Shown here: piece by piece, positions 39,531 through 50,788 of the stretch
Layout: the number at the start of each line of letters is the position of its first letter
How positions within the stretch are numbered: the first letter of the stretch is position 1
Notes under the pieces: model-generated
Seen by the model: the letters and a program-made list of their open reading frames with translations, nothing else
Databases searched by the model: none
What the model was told of the DNA's origin: nothing
Position numbers and translations under genes: made by a program
Origin: Vitis vinifera
Lineage: Eukaryota > Streptophyta > Magnoliopsida > Vitales > Vitaceae
Length of the DNA stretch: 64,000 nt
Direction: 5' to 3'
Assembly (NCBI RefSeq): GCF_030704535.1
Contig: NC_081815.1
Span: forward strand, 573,001-637,000

Positions 39531-39906
39531 TGAAGAATTTGAAGAAAAATATGAAGAATTTGAAACCAAAATATAGAGGAACACCTCAATTCATTCTGTG
39601 ATCCCTTTTTTTTTTTTACAATGAATGAAAGCATAAATAAATAGCCTACGGATATGAGACAATTCCGGAATGGAATTTCCCTTACATGGAAAGTGAATAA
39701 ACTCTTACATGGGAAGTGAATAAACTACTCTTACATGGAAAGTGAATAAACTACCTTGCTAGAATTACTCCTAAATATATAAACTACTCTTACATGGAAA
39801 GTGAATAAACTACCTTGCTAGAATTACTCCTAAATCAATTATAATAAAGGTTGTACATTACACTAATTAGGGAAGTAAACAGAGGATGCTGGCTTGATTT
39901 CCAACA
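39531..39906 (-). repeat. 5' LTR of the copia element
   Basis: 376 bases, with the same TG...CA ends, internal 23-base repeats and 12-base T run as the left LTR. Differences include T/C after 'agc' and A/G in 'ggaat.gaatt' near the first third, and two more near the far end. Confidence 0.95.
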
Positions 39907-39911
39907 GATAT
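39907..39911. repeat. Target-site duplication, right copy
   Basis: GATAT follows the right LTR and repeats the five bases before the left LTR. Confidence 0.9.
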
Positions 39912-40740
39912 TTAGTATAATTATGATGTTATGATTTTTGTCTCTTTATGGTTGCTTACAACATTTAAATCTAATTCATTTTACTTTTATTGATAGTCTC
40001 ATGCTTTGTTGTGATCTCATGCTTTATCGTGATTCATGCATAGTGATAAAAACCTTTTTGCTATTGACATACAAAAATTGGTGGAAATTGTATATGAATT
40101 GACCTAAAGTTTAGGAACATGTGTACATGATGTGTTACTTCAATCGTGTCGTACGTGATGATAAGTTTTGAGTTGATCGCCTTAATGACAAGTAATGATA
40201 ACTCATCTATGGTGATGGATATAGATTAACTAAAAATTATGGTATCGAATTATAAAGTATAATCATCTAAAATCAACTAAAGGTCAATTTTAAATCGTAT
40301 TAATATATTTGAAACTATTAGCACAATGTCTCTTAATTGTCATCTAGAAGCTATTTTTTTGGTTGCTACAGTAATAATTTTATTAAAAAAAAAACAATAT
40401 TATTTAGGGATAATAAGAGAAGTCATTAATAGTATCATAAAGGGTAGAAGTTTATAACATTTTGAATAATTTTATAAAAGCAATACTAGACTTTTATGGG
40501 TAAAAATGTATAACATTTTTAAGATTGTAAAAGTAATATCAGAATTTAAAATATTTTAGTGGTTATTTTTTATTTTTTAACATATTCAAGAATAATCACA
40601 TAAATAGAAGAAGAAGAGAGGGGTACTCGTGGCAACCTGTAAGCATGTTAACGTGTTACATACTTGTATTTAAGATCCATAACACGACGCTTGTTATTCG
40701 TTTCATGGAATGGGGATAAACCCGCAAACAAACACTCCCC
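39912..40740. other. Intergenic region between the copia element and RH17
   Basis: AT-rich, with no open frame or motif that I can support. The last 100 bases lead into the RH17 promoter/leader. Confidence 0.6.
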
Positions 40741-40753
40741 AGAGATAGTAGCG

Positions 40754-40798
40754 ATGAACATATCAAACGACGTCGTTCCGGTGAACCCTAGATATTAA
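40754..40798 (+). promoter_or_regulatory. RH17 leader: small uORF containing a telo-box
   Basis: An ATG at 40754 opens a 14-codon frame ending in TAA, 70 bases before the helicase ATG. Within it, 40784-40790 reads AACCCTA, the telo-box core common upstream of plant ribosome-biogenesis and translation genes, and an ACGT core lies just before. Whether the uORF is transcribed depends on the unknown start site. Confidence 0.35.
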
Positions 40799-40868
40799 GC
40801 ACCAAGCCACCAACAGCAGGCACCCGAAGAATTTCAAACGTTAACAGAAGAAGTCGCAGCTAATCCCG

Positions 40869-43800
40869 ATGGATAGAAGGAAAAGAACAACAGAAGAGGA
40901 GATGAAGAAGACGAAGCAGAATAGCTACAATGGAGAAAGCGAAATCTTCGCTTCTTGCTCTTTCTCCAGCCTCGGTCTTCACCCTACCTTGTGTGATCAG
41001 CTCCGAGGTTTACTCTCTATCTCTCTACTGAATTCCAGCACTTCAAACTCCAAATTGATGCATATTAGAAGATAATATGCTGCATAATTGCATAAAAACC
41101 AAACGAGAATGTGTAAATTTGCTACTTCTATTTAGTTATTTTTTAAGTTTTGAGTTGATTATCCAGTTAATTTCAATCGTTTAATATTTTTCTCTGTTTT
41201 TTCGACGATAGAAAGGATGGGGTTCGAAGTTCCGACCATCGTCCAGGCAGAAGCAATTCCAGTAATTCTCGCTGGGCGTCATGTGTATCCTTCTCTTTAT
41301 TTGTTTGATTACTATTAAGCATCTGTTTATTTTATTTTATTTCTCATATTTAGAGTGTTTGTATAATTCTTTAATAGAAATTTCTAGACTTGTTAATGCT
41401 GCTACTGGCACTGGGAAAACTATTGCATACTTGGCTCCTGTTATTAATCATTTACACAAGTATGATCCTCGAATTGAGCGGTCAGCTGGAACTTTTGGTG
41501 AGTCCATTTTGTTTGGAGCAAGAATTCAATTTTAAGATTTGTGCTGTATAGAATTTTTTCTTATTAGCATTTATCAAACGGCATATTTTTCTTATGAATC
41601 CTATGAATCTGGTTATTTAGGCTCATATATGATGTCTATAATTATGGTTGCAAGAATTGTAGTATGATGTGTTTATTACTAAACTCGCTCATTTGTGCTC
41701 CATGATGTAAAACATGGAGCTTAGCTCCGTTTCAATGCGTTTCTAGGGTTTCTTTTTTGGGCTCATGGTACTGGTTTTCTGATAAGAAGCTGTCCACTTT
41801 GGAAATAATTGAAAACCCACCTAAAATACAAACATAACTGCCTGTTATTTCTGGTGCTTCTTTACAAGGGTCTTGGTCTCCCTATCACAGAGTCAAGGCC
41901 ATGATATCATTACTCTTATTCTTATTGGTGGTATGATAGCGTTGGTTCTTGTACCAACGCGGGAGTTGTGCATGCAGGTTTATGAAATCTTGCAGAAGTT
42001 ATTGCATCGGTTCCATTGGATTGTCCCAGGGTACGTGATGGGTGGTGAAAACAGGTCAAAAGAGAAAGCCAGGCTGCGCAAAGGTAGGAAACTTTAAACA
42101 TTTGAATGTACAGTTTTTCCCTTTTTTTATTTTTAAAGCATTTGATATATATTTAACTTTCTACGCTACCTAGGAAATAAATACTGGTCAATATTATAAG
42201 AACTAGCTTAGGTGTTGGACTGAACCAGTCAGATAAAAGGTTACATTTGTCAAACCTTAAAATGCATTTTAGAAAGCATTTTATAATCTTTCTGAAGTGC
42301 AGAACGATATTTAATTAATGAAAAATTACTCAAAGTTGACCGACAAATCAGAGTTTTTGAATAGTTTTGATACTAAGTTCTTTGTTCTTTGAACTTGATG
42401 AGTTGTTTTGATGCAACACAATTCAGCTTATATCCAAACATTGTTCACCCATCTTTAGTTTCTTTCAGGTTTGTTTTGGTTTTAGCTGAATCAGACTAGA
42501 TTAATGGCCAATTTTTATTGGTCCATAACATGACGTGTTCTTTTCAATAATCAATAAAATAAGAAAACCTTATGCTGGCTGCTTGATTCAGTTACTGCTA
42601 TTGGATTATTCTTTTACCATTTTCTTCTACCTCAATTTATAGGCCTTTATTTTTTCTTCAACATGAGCCAAAGTTCTTTGTTGGCTTCCTCCTGTCCTTG
42701 AAGCATCTTCACTTTGACTTGGGACTAATCACTCCTTACTAGTGACATTTCTTGTTTTCATTGAGCACAGTAAAACTGTGCTGTTAAACATTTTATTTAT
42801 CAATTGTACTGAATTTGGTACTATGAACTTAGCATATATAAAATTTTTTCTTTGATTTGATTAGTGTTAAGGGAAATTTTATAAGAGGGAGCATCACCAC
42901 TCATGTTTCATATAATACAAAATGTTGAGTAGTCAAGAAACAACATTTTTAAAGAAGTACATGATTTAAGTGTCCTTATGATGCACTCATGTCCATTCAT
43001 TTGCTTATCAAAAAAAAAAAATGATGCACTCATGTCCATAGTTTTAAAAGGCGCTCTTAAAGCAAACCTGGGCTCAAGGCGCAACCACTCCTTAGTTGTA
43101 GCACCTTGCTTAGCAAGACATGTGCCTTGTTGAAAAGGTACATCTTATCTACTTTACTTTTCCTTTTTAAACACTTTTATTCTTGAAATTTCTAATTTTA
43201 TATTGAAATTTTATATAATTTCATTACATTTCTGTTTAATGCTTTGTTTAAATGTTTGAAATCTTAAATTTTTTATTGATTGGATTAGATTTTGAATCAT
43301 ATTTTATAAAATAGATATGTATCCTAGGTCAGTTTCACTTCACTCAAGTGTGCACCTTGTGTTGCGCCTTACGCCCAAGTTGTAGGAGACTTTTGCGCTT
43401 TAGGTGCGCCTTGTGCTTTTTAAAACTATGCTCATGTCTTTGTCTTATAGAAGGCTTTTATCTTTGTAAACATGTATGGGTATGGTCAAATACTCTATGC
43501 ATTTGTATGACATTACATTGATCTTTAGCATAGCTCTGTTTTAGGTGGATTTTTGATGGAAAATCAAACATGGTACATGTAAACTTCAACTCTGTAAATG
43601 CTGCTTTCATTGTTAAATGATTTTCTACCAAGTGAAATCGTTTGGTCTCCCTAATCTCCATAATAATGTAGGTTTTATAATCATATCTAGAGATGCTAAC
43701 CACCAAATTGCTATTCTTAGAAGTTCTTGATACAACAGTTTGTCAATTCTTGGAATTCAAGGATGTTGAATCTGACACATCATTTTCAGGCATATCTATT

Positions 43801-46800
43801 CTCGTTGCAACTCCAGGACGTCTTCTGGATCACTTAAAAAATACATCATCCTTCTTGCACACAAATTTGAGATGGATAATCTTTGATGAAGCAGATAGGT
43901 ATGGTGTGTGATCTTAAGTTTCAATTTTTATCTCTTCCAAATTTTGTATGATATTGATTGTAAACAGGATTTATTTTTTTCCTTTTCATTCATGCTCCCA
44001 TTAATTCTTCCCACATCTTGACAGGATTCTGGAGTTAGGATTTGGTAAAGAAATAGAGGAGATACTAGATCTTTTGGGTTCAAGGACAAATGGGCCTACT
44101 ATCAGGGAGGATGCAGTTACTTCAGAATTTCAGAGGCAGAATTTACTGTTATCAGCTACTTTAAATGAAAAAGTAAACCATCTTGCTCAAATTAGTTTAG
44201 AAAATCCAGTTACAATTGGTCTTGATGGCAAGAAGATGCAACCAAAACCACCGCTTGAACATTTTGGGTCTGTTGAATTTGATGTGGATGAAGACTCAGA
44301 AAAGTTACACAAAATAATAAGCCCATCAAATGGGGATTATAAACTTCCAGCTCAATTAGTTCAGAGATATGTGAAAGGTATGTATTGTTGGGAGGAGTTG
44401 TTTGGCAGCCTTAACAATTCTCAATATGATTTAAAAAATTGTGGTTTAATATTCTGTGCAGTGCCCTGTGGTTCACGGCTAGTGGTGCTTCTTTCCATTT
44501 TAAAGCATCTTTTTGAGAGAGAAGCTTCCCAAAAGGTGAGGATATCGTCAGCTTCTAAAAATGTTCATTGTTTTTGCATTTTATGAGGTACTTGCTATTA
44601 TGATATCTTATATAGATTTAATCATGCGGCTTTTAGTAGTTTTTCTGCATTTAGATTGTGGAAATTTTTTGCTTGTCAACAAGCGTGTAGTTTTCATTGT
44701 TTTCATAGTACTCCCTCTCTTTCTCACTCTCATTCTCACGCATGCATGTGCACACTCAAACACGCTACCATGCATCTACACACACAAGTTTATTCCATTA
44801 TTGACATGACAGACAATGAGCCATAAAAGCTTTTCATCCCTTTCAGTTGCAGAGAAATTCTTGGTTGAAGATCTCTTAAAAATAATTTGTTAGCACAGAG
44901 TGCTGACTAATCCTTTTGGTTTTTTTTTTTCTTCATTCTTAAGTTCAATTGTCTTGGTCACTCTATGTTTTCCTTCTGAGTTTATGATGTGAAGGCCTAA
45001 TTATAGACATAAAGTATAGGTCATATGGTTCCTAGATTTTAAATCAAAGCTTCTATATTGTAATTTATTTCTAATAGCATGTACTCCTATGAATGATTAC
45101 CATATAATCATCATTCAACTATCAAAACCGCATGGAGATCTTTATGCTTCTGGTATTTTTGAATAATTATACCGACTACTGATTAGAATCATTGTGATTT
45201 TACCTTTTTTGAGGATAAAATCATTGATTTTTCTATCCCAGAACCTTCCAGCAAGAGATAATTTTCAGGACACAATAGTTATTTCATTTTTGTTTTTTAG
45301 CTTTTCAAATTGCCAGGTTTGCTCACATGCTAATTCTACAGATTGTGGTATTCTTTTCGACATGCGATGCAGTAGATTTCCACTATTCACTGTTCAGTGC
45401 ATTCCTGTGGCCAGCCAATTTACATCCAGAAACAGAAGATAGACAGATGTTTTTGAGATTCAAAACATTTCAGTTGCATGGAAACATGAAGCATGAAGAT
45501 CGAAGAACCACCTTTCAGACCTTCAAAAAGGAGAAATCAGCTCTTCTCTTGTCTACAGATGTTGCTGCTAGGGGCCTGGATTTTCCAAAAGTTCGTTGTA
45601 TCATACAGTATGATTCTCCAGGGGAGGCTAGTGAATATGTCCATAGGTATCCAGAAAGTTTTCCTGTTTGAATTCTTTTTTATCTTCTCCTAATCGGTGG
45701 GCTTTCATTAGGTACTAGCACTGCTGATACTTCTGATGATTGAATTCATGTTTTCCAGCATATTATTACATCATCATTTTTGAGTTGGCATTTGATAAGG
45801 CGAAGTTCATGAAAATTCACACATTAACCATTATGTACTTGTGTTTTCCATATAAGATGGATTTGGGTGAGCTCCCTAGTTCAATCTAATTTGAACCACC
45901 AGCCTTTGGAGCTAGACTTATCTAAAATCTCTCCCTGTTGCAATGTGAAAAATGATGCTTATTATTAATTTTTTTATTAACTCCAATTGAGCTGATTTTC
46001 TGAGCATGGGCAAATTCTTATCTCATTGTCATTGAGATTAACTTCAATTGTAGGGAGGGTCTGTAGGGGTTTGATGCTTTTGTATTTCATGCTGCAGGGT
46101 TGGAAGAACTGCACGGTTGGGAGAAAGGGGAGATTCTTTGTTATTTCTACAACCAGTTGAAATGGATTATTTGCAAGACCTAGAGAAACATGGTGTATCT
46201 CTGACAGAGTATTCACTTCTGAAAGTGTTAGATAGTTTCCCATTGTCTGGTCAGAAGCACCATATCAAGAAGTTTATTTCGTTAGAGATGCATCCGTGGT
46301 CGCTTTATTTGCAGAAGGCACTAGAATCCTTCATCTTTGCTGAGGTACAAATTACAACCTTTGTATAATGATCTTTTATGTTTTGAAAGTTACTCTTGTT
46401 GCCTATTCTCATATTCTGATCTTCATCTTCTCAGTTTCCATATTCAGGTAAAGTATATAGATACTTCTGAAGGTTAAAATTAATTTGGACTCACCCAATG
46501 TTGCCAATCAGTGTGGTATTGATTCATTTGCTACTTGTCCCCATCCACCAAAAAAGGGAAAAATGAAAAAAAAAAAAAAAAAAAACAAAGAAAGAGAGCA
46601 GGAGCAAACGAAGTAGAAAAGGTGCAAATTATCAAATGGTTGTGATAGCTGGATTGAGTTCATCTTTTATACCTGATGCATCTTTGTTGGAGAAAAATGA
46701 TTTATGGATTCCATACGGTTCCAATTAGGTTTTGTGTAATTAGTTGACTGTAGCATTGGTGGGAACTGGAAACTCAATTAATGGAATCTAGCATGTGTCT

Positions 46801-47169
46801 AATGATTCTGTTTGTCGAGGATTTTGTTTTGGGTGCTTGTCAGATTCGTCCTCTTGCAATCCTTTACTCTTTTATTCCATTTTATCTGAATTGATGTAAT
46901 GCCTCTTCATCCTTTTGCAGCCCAAGATGAAGAAGCTGGCCAAGGATGCATTTTGCTCTTGGGTCCGTGCATACACAGCCCACCGTGGTGAGCTGAAAAG
47001 AATTTTTCAGGTGAAAAAACTTCATCTGGGGCATGTGGCAAAGAGCTTTGCATTGAAGGACCAACCCTCCTTGGTTGGAAAATCAATGCAAATGCAAACA
47101 AAAAAGAGGAAAAGAGATCAGAAACAACAGGGACTGTCCAAAAGGAAGAAGCTTGCTAGAAAAACATGA
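40869..47169 (+). CDS. RH17: DEAD-box ATP-dependent RNA helicase 17 (Dbp7/DDX31 type)
   Basis: Ten exons: 40869-41007, 41212-41284, 41388-41497, 41940-42083, 43790-43898, 44025-44377, 44462-44535, 45342-45646, 46098-46344, 46921-47169. Phases close to 600 residues. Helicase core: Q motif (GFEVPTIVQ, 50-58), motif I ATGTGKT (76-82), Ia PTREL (113-117), TPGR (163-166), DEAD (188-191), SAT (235-237), motif [11 protein letters not shown] and motif VI HRVGRTAR (435-442). The C-terminal block ([11 protein letters not shown]...HRGELKRIF) is the DUF4217-type extension, and a Lys/Arg-rich tail suits nucleolar targeting. The long insert between SAT and the second RecA domain and the divergent N-terminus fit Dbp7/DDX31, which in yeast assists 60S ribosomal subunit assembly; the role here is inferred. 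Exons 3-4 are separated so that motif Ia begins at the exon 4 boundary. Intron 4 (1.7 kb) houses two transposon insertions. Confidence 0.93.
42997..43020 (+). mobile_element. Tiny poly(A)-ended retroinsertion (5'-truncated LINE/SINE tail)
   Basis: Twenty-four bases ending in 11 A residues are flanked by a perfect 19-base direct repeat (42978-42996 and 43021-43039). A long duplication around a poly(A)-ended insert is the signature of target-primed reverse transcription. The 'ttgcttatc-A' end resembles plant LINE/SINE tails, from memory. It lies within RH17 intron 4. Confidence 0.6.
43037..43430. mobile_element. hAT-like MITE in RH17 intron 4
   Basis: 394 bases with terminal inverted repeats: both ends begin catagttttaaaa when read inward. 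Similarity continues for about 65 bases through 'aaggcgc', 'taaag' and 'ctgggc/cttgggc' blocks. An exact 8-base duplication, CTCATGTC, flanks it (43029-43036 and 43431-43438), the length typical of hAT elements. There is no open frame, so it is non-autonomous. Confidence 0.8.
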
Positions 47170-50100
47170 ATCAACGACATTGCATTTTTAATTATCACCA
47201 TATCCAATGGGCAAGTTAAGAATGGTACAGATGCTAAAGACTCCTACAGTTAACTCCCTCCATTGGGCTACCCCAGGCATGTTGTAGGCAGGCTGATCAC
47301 CAAATCACATGATCTGCAGACATCATTTTCTTATGAACTGGCGGTGGCTGGCAATGGTTAGTAAATGGAGGCTGAATCTGAAAGGCTCATTATGTCGATG
47401 TTACTGTTGCTCATTTGCAGATCTTCAATTTTGCCACAAAAATGCACATAGTTTCCAACCCCAGTCCCTCCTTCAATTATTGGGATATGAGTTTGTTGAG
47501 TTGTCTAACTGTCTGAAGTTGCTGTCCAGAGGCAGACTAATCAATTTTGAGCGATATTATTTAATTGTGATTTTGATATTGACCAAATTCATTGTTCTTC
47601 CTTCACAGGCTGTGCCCGTTCGGTTGGCAATGAGGAGTTGGTTTTCCAGCCAAAGGTCAAGCCAACCGTACTGTGGACAATAAAATCCATGACCCACATT
47701 AGTTGGAAAATCTTTTCCTCTACACAGTTTCAGATCCTATGGATTTTCATCCGCAGGTCCCGCAAATTTTACCCAAAACTCATAATTTCAATAATGAAGG
47801 ACGTCCTATAATCTACCCTGACCGTGGACAGTTATGACCCGGCAAACGTACACACAGTGTGGCCCCGATCAGATCAGTCAACCTTCACAAACGTACGGTG
47901 AGAAGCAAGCGGAAGGCATGGGCCCCAGCTTGGCGAGCACCTCAGACCTCCCTATGCGTTGACGGTTAGACGACCATAAATATAACGGTGAGGTGTAGAT
48001 ACTCCCACGTCAGGTAAATAGGATCACTTAGTTGGGCTCACTTATGGGCCCATGAGACACGGATATATTTATTAGTCTTTGGCCCACTTCGCGTCCTAGT
48101 TGTCGGACGACCCTTTTCGTCTATCTCAATTTATCTCTTTGATTGTGACCTGCTTTATTTTATTTTATTTTATTTTTAAAATTTTTGGCGGTGTTTGCGA
48201 AAGTGGAGGAGAAGGATGAAAAAAGGAAAGTCAAAATCTTAAACCGGTTAAAAGTTAAAACACCTAAGATTAGCAAGATAAGTTTTCGTTGAAGCAAGTC
48301 AAACACACTTCCGCCCCTTTCCCTAGAAATATTATTTATTAAAGGGGCCCTTTACACTATCATACTCTTTTTTCTGATTAAATAATTTTTAAATATTTTA
48401 ACATATTTATTTTTTTCATATTTTCCACAATAAAATTAAATATATATAAAAAATAATATTTTTTAAAAACCAAACATAACTTTTATCTTGGTCTTATTTC
48501 ATCTTATATTTTGTATTTTTATTTATTTGTACTTAATTGTATGTGTTTTAACCCTATTCAAGAATTTGGATTTCACAATAAATACATTTTCTAACTGTAT
48601 ATTAAAGCCCGATGGGTCATAATTTACCTTCAATTTTTCCTAAAACATAATAAATAATACAATAATGAATTTGATGGCGTTGCCTTATGATTGCATGCCC
48701 ATCATTACGGCATGCTGGTTTTCATAATCATCATAAGGGCATTATGAACCCAAACACCAAGCATAGGCATTTTGATTGGATTAAGATTACTCATCTCTTC
48801 AATTATTAAAGATATCTTTGGGTCTCTGTATATAAACCCTTGAAAGGGTTTGCTCATAATCCAATCATTATTATAAATAACACACTAAAATAGGGAAAAA
48901 AAGAAGAAAGGCAGTAATAGCACTATAAGAATATCTTATATGACTGAATGGTTGGTTAGCCTAAGGATCACCTGCGTCGGACCATTGAGTGCAATCATTC
49001 AAGTTTGCTATAAAAGGAACTAATTTAAATGGCAAGTTATGATCACTCCACGTGAAGGACATACATCATAGCATTAAATCGTGCTATGAGTAGACATTAC
49101 TGCATAGTGGGGAATAGGAAATTGAGAAATCCAGTGAATTAGCTAGTGGGTTGTCGGTGTTAATACAAAAAAAATAAGAATAAAATATTAATAGAAAAAA
49201 AAGTGGCCGACTTTGCATGAAAACAGGGATGAATGTGGTGGTTGAAGAGTGAAGATCTGAGGAAGGGAACATGCATGGATGGAGGTGGCGTAGCCGCGTA
49301 GGAGACAAGACCACAATCCCTTTTCTTTTTTCTTTTTTTTCTTCCTTTTTCTTCTAAGCTCTCTATAGTCTATCCTTAAAATTTAGGACACTTACCCCAG
49401 AAAAGGTTCCCTCCAACCCCTCATTTAAGCCGTGATTCTCGTTTTCTGCTTTCCCTGTAGGGTTTCATTGAATATTCTATTTCCATCTTTTCCACCATAT
49501 TGTACTTGTGAATAGATCTTTTTCAGTATCATTCATATTATAATTAGAATACAGAATAGTGACAAATGATATCATCAATAACCCCTAGATAAAAACTTAA
49601 ATGCACATATTCGATAGCCATTTTTTGAAATTAAATTTCTATTTTTGAAAACAGATTTTTTAATTTCAAACACATGTTTGACAAATTTTTAATAAAAAAA
49701 AAATAATTTTTTAAAAAAACTTAAAGTGTTTTAAATTAGTTTTTATAAAGTGTTTTGAATAGCAATTAAACAAATGGTTTTCTATGTAAATACCCAGTCA
49801 TTAAAAAAAAGAAAAAAGAAAAACCGTTTCACTGAATTTTCAAACAAAATTTTATTTTTTAAAAACAATTTCGTAACTATTTTTAAAAATTATTCTTAAA
49901 ATTTTCGCTATTGTTTTGTTGGGGGTGTTAGAAAATGTTTCATCAAATGCCGAAATGAAAGCAATCTGGAAGAGGGCCTAGACACCGACTTGACAGAGTG
50001 GTTAGCTTCCCAAGGGGCATCTTGTTTTACAGCTATATATAATAAATTCAACCCACTTGCCTGACTTCTTTTACATAGGTTGTATGTTCATGTTTTCATT

Positions 50101-50629
50101 TGTGTGGTTGGGGAGGGGGAAGGAATTTCTTGCACACATTGAATCCCAATCTTTATCCTCTAGTTGGAAGGAAGGAGTGGGAGTTGATTGATTGAACCCC
50201 ACCTTTTAAATGGTGCAATGCTGAAAAAGGCCCCATGAATGCCATGTTGGGGCTTCTTTTTTCCAAGTGGACGATACAAACCCCCTTCCAGGTTGCCCTA
50301 GGGGGGCTAGAGATATTGTTGAATCACCTGGATTGAGACCTCAGTGCCTGCCTCCACATCACCCTCATTTCCACACCACAAAAGTGGCCCTAGGGCCTAG
50401 ACAGCATATGTCTTGTGGAACCCCTCCTCCCTACTCCTTTTCATGACTCGTGCCTATCCCAACTTTGTGTGTAAATCCAACCAACCCTGATTAATCACCA
50501 TGGAAAGTGATCATACACCACTATTAGGATTGAATGGAATGTCTAAAATGATGGGTAATGTCAAATATCTTGAAATTTTGCGACCGTCTAAAAAAAGCAA
50601 TTGACAATAAATTCTTTTAATACGCATCA

Positions 50630-50788
50630 ATTGATTTTTAAATGAGACGGTAAAACCAAAACTCAAACTCAAATCTATGAATATTTTTGGTCCAAAATGA
50701 AACCCTCGATTGATTTTTAAATGAGTCGATGAAACCGAAACCGAAACCTAAATCTATGGATATTTTTGGTCTCAAATGAAAACTCTCG
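50630..50788. repeat. 79-base tandem duplication
   Basis: Two adjacent units (50630-50708 and 50709-50788), each beginning attgatttttaaatgag and ending in a ctcg. Both contain 'aaatctatg.atatttttggt' in the middle. They differ at scattered positions and by one length change. Non-coding. Confidence 0.8.

Larger units (their letters stand above)
35698..39906 (-). mobile_element. Ty1/copia LTR retrotransposon, gag missing
   Basis: The element spans 4209 bases and lies on the minus strand, so its 5' LTR is at the right (39531-39906) and its 3' LTR at the left (35698-36073). Both LTRs are 376 bases, begin TG and end CA (TGTTGG...TTCTTCA in element orientation), and differ at about four positions by eye. 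That implies a recent insertion. GATAT flanks both sides (35693-35697 and 39907-39911), the 5-base duplication expected of copia integrase. The primer-binding site abuts the 5' LTR and the polypurine tract abuts the 3' LTR. The internal domain order is protease, integrase, reverse transcriptase, RNase H, as in copia. Only about 50 codons of gag tail precede the protease and no CCHC knuckle is present, so nearly all of gag is deleted. Confidence 0.95.

Noticed and set aside
49980..50020. Possible tRNA-like stretch ('gagtggttagcttcccaaggggc')
   Set aside because: No matching acceptor stem or T-loop (GGTTCRANNC) at the right distance.
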